Shown here: piece after piece, positions 60,487 through 64,000 of the stretch | Numbering within the stretch: position 1 is the first letter of the stretch | How the letters are laid out: every line of letters begins with the position of its first letter | From: Ktedonobacteraceae bacterium | Lineage (GTDB): Bacteria > Chloroflexota > Ktedonobacteria > Ktedonobacterales > Ktedonobacteraceae | Direction of reading: 5' to 3' | Assembly (NCBI GenBank): GCA_035653615.1 | Contig: DASRBN010000038.1 | Location: 1-64,000 of the forward strand | Length of the DNA: 64,000 nt | Notes under the pieces: model-generated | Database searches by the model: none | Seen by the model: the letters and a program-made list of their open reading frames with translations, nothing else | Told to the model about the DNA's origin: nothing | Translations under genes and position numbers: made by a program

Positions 60487-61643
60487 TGTATATGACTATT
60501 GCTCAGGAGCGCCTACCAGGCACCATTTCATACGCAGAGATGGGCCTGGAGGATCTCCAACGCGAATATGCACGCCTGGTAGAGCAGAAGAATGCCCTGG
60601 AATTACGCGTGCGCAAAAGCGAGGAGCGACGGCGCGCCCTCATGCATATCTTGAGCGATTTGAATACCCTCAACCGGAAACTTGCCGACCAGCGCAAAGC
60701 CATGATTCATATTCTGGCCGACTACGAGCAGGATCGCAGCCGGCTGGCCCGCCAAACGGAGCGTTTAGATAATTCACGCCGTGCCCTCATGCACATCTTG
60801 CAGGACTCGTACCAGTCGAATCTGCGCCTGGAAAATAGCCGCAAAGCCATGATTCACATCATGAGCGATCTCAAGGAAACGACGGAGGAGGTGCAGCGGC
60901 GCGAACAGGAATTGCGCGAAAAGCAGGAACAGCTGGTGCAGGCAGGAAAGCTGGCAACACTCGGAGAACTGACCACCGGCGTCGCCCACGAGCTGAATAA
61001 CCCGCTGAACAACATTGGCCTGTTCATAGGCAACGCCATCGATCTGATTGAGCTTGGCATGGCGGATACAAATCCTGAACAAATCCTGCAAGAATTGCAC
61101 AGCGCAATGCAGCAAGTGCGCAAGGCCACAGAAATCATTTCGCACCTGCGTACTTTTGGACGCGCCGCTTCGTTTAGCCATGAGCCGGTAGACATTACGC
61201 AGGTCATCCAGCGCTCGATCTCGCTTATGCAGGAACAACTGCGGCTGCGGCAGATCGAAGTAGAGATGGATTTTCCCAAAGATGGGATCGTCGTGATCGG
61301 CAACGCCATCCAGCTGGAGCAAGTCTTCATCAACCTGCTCACCAATGCGCGTGACGCCATGGTCGATGTCCCATACAAGGCCATCATCATCACCTGCAGA
61401 GCGCAAACAGATAGTGTGGAAATTCGTTTTCGCGATACCGGGCCGGGTATACCGCCAGGACTGGAACAGCGCATCTTCGATCCGTTCTTCACGACAAAGG
61501 AAGTTGGAACAGGTACCGGCCTGGGGCTTTCCATCACCTATGGCATCATTAAGGAACACCAGGGCACGATCATCGTCCAGAACCACGAGGAGGGTGGCGC
61601 CCTTTTCTCAATACAACTGCCGTTAAATCTGGATAAATCGTGA
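60483..61643 (+). CDS. Sensor histidine kinase with repeated histidine coiled coil
   Basis: 386 residues. Residues 45-140 hold four related helical units, each with the pattern R-R/K-A-L/M-M/I-H-I-L/M-x-D (RRALMHILSDL, RKAMIHILADY, RRALMHILQDS, RKAMIHIMSDL). Then the DHp domain with the phospho-acceptor VAHELNNPLNNIG and the HATPase (N box INLLTNARDAMVD, G1 DTGPGIPPG, G2 GTGLGLSI). No TM helix, so it is cytoplasmic. The class resembles NtrB/ZraS-type kinases. Its start overlaps the PAS gene stop by 4 bp. Confidence 0.92.
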   Translation: MMYMTIAQERLPGTISYAEMGLEDLQREYARLVEQKNALELRVRKSEERRRALMHILSDLNTLNRKLADQRKAMIHILADYEQDRSRLARQTERLDNSRRALMHILQDSYQSNLRLENSRKAMIHIMSDLKETTEEVQRREQELREKQEQLVQAGKLATLGELTTGVAHELNNPLNNIGLFIGNAIDLIELGMADTNPEQILQELHSAMQQVRKATEIISHLRTFGRAASFSHEPVDITQVIQRSISLMQEQLRLRQIEVEMDFPKDGIVVIGNAIQLEQVFINLLTNARDAMVDVPYKAIIITCRAQTDSVEIRFRDTGPGIPPGLEQRIFDPFFTTKEVGTGTGLGLSITYGIIKEHQGTIIVQNHEEGGALFSIQLPLNLDKS

Positions 61644-61653
61644 GGTATCGGGT

Positions 61654-62868
61654 ATGACAGACAGACCACACATACTTATCGTAGATGATGATCCAGCACT
61701 ACTGCAGGCGCTACCTCAAACGCTATACCTGCGCATCCCAGGCGTACTGGTGGATACCAGCGATTCAGCTTTAGAGGCGATTCGGCAGATACAAGAACAC
61801 GACTATGACGCCATAATAAGCGACATCAAGATGCCCGGCATGGATGGACTGGCGTTACTGACAAAGATCAAGGAACTGCAGCCTGAGACACCCACTTTAC
61901 TGATTACCGGCCATGGCGAACACGAGCTTGCGATTCAGGCCCTGCGAGGTGGAGCTTACGACTACATTCAGAAACCTATTGACCGCGAATACTGTACCAA
62001 CGCCTTACGCCGCGCTATTGAAATGCGCCAGCTACGACGCCAGGTTAAAGAACAGCAACTGGCCCTGGAAATGTATGCCATGTCTCTCGAGCAAAAGGTG
62101 CAGGAGCGCACTGCCGAACTCATGCGAGCTAACGCGGCAAAGGATGAATTTCTCAATGTTGTCTCGCATGAACTCAAAACTCCTCTAGCGAGCATGAAAG
62201 GCATGATCCAGCTCTTGCACCGTCAATTTGTGCGCGAGGGTTCGGATAACCTGCGCAGTGTGGAGCTAATAGAGCGCTCTATCCATCGCATGGAAATGCT
62301 GGTGAAGGATTTACTGGATATTTCTCTCATTGAGACGGACAAGCTTGTCCTGCGCACCCAGCGCAGCGATATATCCGCGCTCTGCCAGGATACACTGGAT
62401 GAATTTATGGCAGGAACTCATCCAACGCCACTTCTCACACTGCAAGCTCCTGAAGAACCCATCAAAGTCGAGCTAGACGCTGATCGCATCGGCCAGGTGA
62501 TCCTCAATTTGCTATCAAATGCGTACAAATATTCACCCCCAGGCTCTCCAATTGCTGTGATAGTTGAACAAAACGGAGATGTGTGCAGGATCTCTGTGCA
62601 TGATAAGGGACTAGGAATACCGCCCGAGCAGCAAGCGCATATTTTTGACCGCTTTTATCGCGTCCCCGGCAATGAAGTACAAACAGGCTCGAATGTTGGA
62701 TTAGGATTAGGCCTTTACATTTCAAACAAGATTGTGGAACAGCATGGCGGGCGCATCGACGTACAAAGTACTCCCGAAGAAGGCAGCACTTTTTCCATCG
62801 TACTGCCCCTATCCATGTATACCGGGGATAGCAAGAACGGCTATCAGACGAGTTCCAGCAGCGTATAA
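61654..62868 (+). CDS. Receiver domain / histidine kinase hybrid
   Basis: 404 residues. REC domain at 1-120 with the acidic pair VDDDPALLQ, phospho-acceptor Asp in AIISDIKMPGMDG, Thr in LLITGHG and Lys in YIQKPI. A helix (LEQKVQERTAELMRANAAKD) leads to a HisKA domain (VVSHELKTPLASMKG) and HATPase (NLLSNAYKYSPPG, DKGLGIPPE, GLGLGLYISNKI). The protein can take phosphate from the upstream kinase and pass it on. No output regulator is encoded in the window, so the end of the relay is unknown. Ten bp after the preceding gene. Confidence 0.93.
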   Translation: MTDRPHILIVDDDPALLQALPQTLYLRIPGVLVDTSDSALEAIRQIQEHDYDAIISDIKMPGMDGLALLTKIKELQPETPTLLITGHGEHELAIQALRGGAYDYIQKPIDREYCTNALRRAIEMRQLRRQVKEQQLALEMYAMSLEQKVQERTAELMRANAAKDEFLNVVSHELKTPLASMKGMIQLLHRQFVREGSDNLRSVELIERSIHRMEMLVKDLLDISLIETDKLVLRTQRSDISALCQDTLDEFMAGTHPTPLLTLQAPEEPIKVELDADRIGQVILNLLSNAYKYSPPGSPIAVIVEQNGDVCRISVHDKGLGIPPEQQAHIFDRFYRVPGNEVQTGSNVGLGLGLYISNKIVEQHGGRIDVQSTPEEGSTFSIVLPLSMYTGDSKNGYQTSSSSV

Positions 62869-62924
62869 GTAACCAGGACCATACAAGAATCCAGGGCGAC
62901 CACCAGGGTACGCCCTGGTAGCTC

Positions 62925-63941
62925 TCACATAATCGCCTTCATCAATTCTTCCGGCGTATTGCTGGCGCATCCCAGGCGACGCACGACCAGCGCGGCGGCG
63001 GCGTTGGAAAGGTAGGCAGCTTCGGCAAAGCTGGCGCCGGCAGTCAGGGCAAGCGTAAAGGTTGCGGCCACGGTATCGCCCGCCCCGTTGGTATCGACGA
63101 TTTCGCTGCCGTGATCCAGGTGATGCACAGGCAGATGTAGGGGAGGCCGGTCTACCATAAAGAGGCTCATACCCTCTGCTCCACGAGTGACCAGAACGCT
63201 CCGGGCATTGCTACCCTCTAGCAGTCGCTGCCCGGCTGCATTCAACTCAGCTTCGGAATTAATCGTCGTGCCCAGCGTGAGTTCGGCTTCGGGTTGATTG
63301 GGCGTGAGAGCGGTGGCGCCCTGGAAACGGAAGAGAGAACCATGCGAGTCAACCACCACCACTTTATTCAGTTCTCGCGCCAGGGGAATACAGCACTCAA
63401 TGATCTGCGGGCTGATGACGCCGTTTTCATAATCGGAAAGCATCACGGCATCCATCTGCGGCAATACTTGACGGATGTAGTCAATAATCGCGCTCCGGTG
63501 CGGTTCGCCCACTTCTGACGTATCGACGCGGTCGATACGCACGATATGCTGCTGCACAATCTGCGGACTACCGGCTATAATACGCGTCTTGGTTGAAGTC
63601 GGGCGCTGTGTATCGGTCAGCAGGCATTCCTGGTGCATGCCCAGTTCCTGAATGGCCCGGCGCAACCGCTGACCGGGCAAATCATCTCCAACAACACCGG
63701 CCAGGAAGACCTCTGCGCCAAGAGTGCAGGCATTCACAGCCACATTTGTTGCTCCCCCAGGCACAGTGCGTTCCTCGTTGAGTTCCAGTATCAGAACCGG
63801 GGCCTCACGAGCTATGCGTGTGGGCCTGCCGATCAGATATTCATCGGCGACCATATCTCCTATCACCAGCACACGCTTGCCCGCGAAATCCTCAACCAGC
63901 GAACGCAATCGCTTTCTGGCTATATGAAATTCAGCATCCAT
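62925..63941 (-). CDS. rfaE1: D-glycero-beta-D-manno-heptose-7-phosphate kinase
   Basis: 338 residues of the PfkB/ribokinase family: VLVIGDMVADEYLIGRPTRI, REAPVLILELNEERTVPGGA (sugar site), LSDYENGVI and the PfkB signature VDTNGAGDTVAATFTLAL with the catalytic Asp. The REAPVLIL/PGGAxNVA pattern is specific to the kinase domain of HldE. It phosphorylates heptose 7-phosphate at C1, feeding the enzyme at 58146-58703. The two halves are separated by the oppositely oriented PAS/kinase operon. Nothing further is seen to the window end. Confidence 0.92.
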   Translation of the reverse strand: MDAEFHIARKRLRSLVEDFAGKRVLVIGDMVADEYLIGRPTRIAREAPVLILELNEERTVPGGATNVAVNACTLGAEVFLAGVVGDDLPGQRLRRAIQELGMHQECLLTDTQRPTSTKTRIIAGSPQIVQQHIVRIDRVDTSEVGEPHRSAIIDYIRQVLPQMDAVMLSDYENGVISPQIIECCIPLARELNKVVVVDSHGSLFRFQGATALTPNQPEAELTLGTTINSEAELNAAGQRLLEGSNARSVLVTRGAEGMSLFMVDRPPLHLPVHHLDHGSEIVDTNGAGDTVAATFTLALTAGASFAEAAYLSNAAAALVVRRLGCASNTPEELMKAIM

Positions 63942-64000
63942 GCTTCCTACGACCTTTCAGTAAAATCAACGCGATGAAACGCGGTATTGCCAGCATACGC

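Overview
The window comes from a bacterial chromosome of moderate GC content, dense with single genes and two- or three-gene operons. The gene set (tandem FHA-domain membrane proteins, sedolisin peptidases, an EXORDIUM-like secreted protein, a solo TnpB transposon, a HEAT-tailed QueG, orphan CoxG proteins, a Thermus-type isocitrate dehydrogenase, many palindromic repeats) best fits a Chloroflexota bacterium, probably class Ktedonobacteria. That placement is inferred from gene content; no rRNA marker is present. I found no rRNA or tRNA gene.

Layout. 1-7.4 kb: end of a structured RNA with a strong terminator, queG, an ABC-2 exporter pair, and three tandem FHA/single-TM proteins. 7.4-14 kb: urocanate hydratase divergent from an M20 peptidase, a secreted EXORDIUM-like protein, and a GltD-type flavoprotein with ferredoxin tail. 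14-22 kb: two secreted sedolisins, a DUF1028 protein, and an operon of ECF sigma factor, membrane protein and orphan solute-binding lipoprotein. 22-27 kb: XRE protein, then a TetR regulator and ABC exporter whose promoters share a 22-bp operator, an FAD monooxygenase and a decayed MFS gene. 27-36 kb: CoxG, Yip1, an MgtE-like regulatory protein, pyrG, an MBL protein, a higBA toxin-antitoxin locus split by a CRISPR-like mini-array, and a glycosyltransferase fused to a degenerate GGDEF domain. 36-50 kb: secG, a lipoprotein, a methyltransferase, a Uma2 remnant, nnr, a Ca2+/H+ antiporter, rplI, an RNase D-like protein, argCB, isocitrate dehydrogenase and carbonic anhydrase. 50-64 kb: a beta-propeller lipoprotein, a TnpB element, an SGNH lipoprotein, phoU, a PIG-L deacetylase, murJ, the two halves of the heptose kinase/nucleotidyltransferase, and between them a three-gene sensory operon (triple PAS protein, histidine kinase, receiver-kinase).

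Two themes cut across the window. First, palindromic repeats of at least two families (one with core ATTCTTCGCT..CTCAGAATGAC, one built on GTAGGGGC / GCGATTGATCGCGCCC) sit between genes and often run into coding ends, so that the last residues of PyrG, the heptose nucleotidyltransferase, a methyltransferase and others, and the signal peptide of one lipoprotein, are repeat-encoded. Second, remnants are common: a frameshifted toxin, a frameshifted MFS end and a Uma2 fragment. The strongest candidates for something new are the CRISPR-like array inside higBA, the repeat-made protein termini, the GT2-GGDEF fusion, and the PAS/kinase operon with a repeated histidine-containing coiled coil.

Start codons were revised from the longest open frame wherever a ribosome binding site, family alignment or repeat overlap argued for it; each case is noted. 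All functional calls come from reading sequence motifs; no database search was run.
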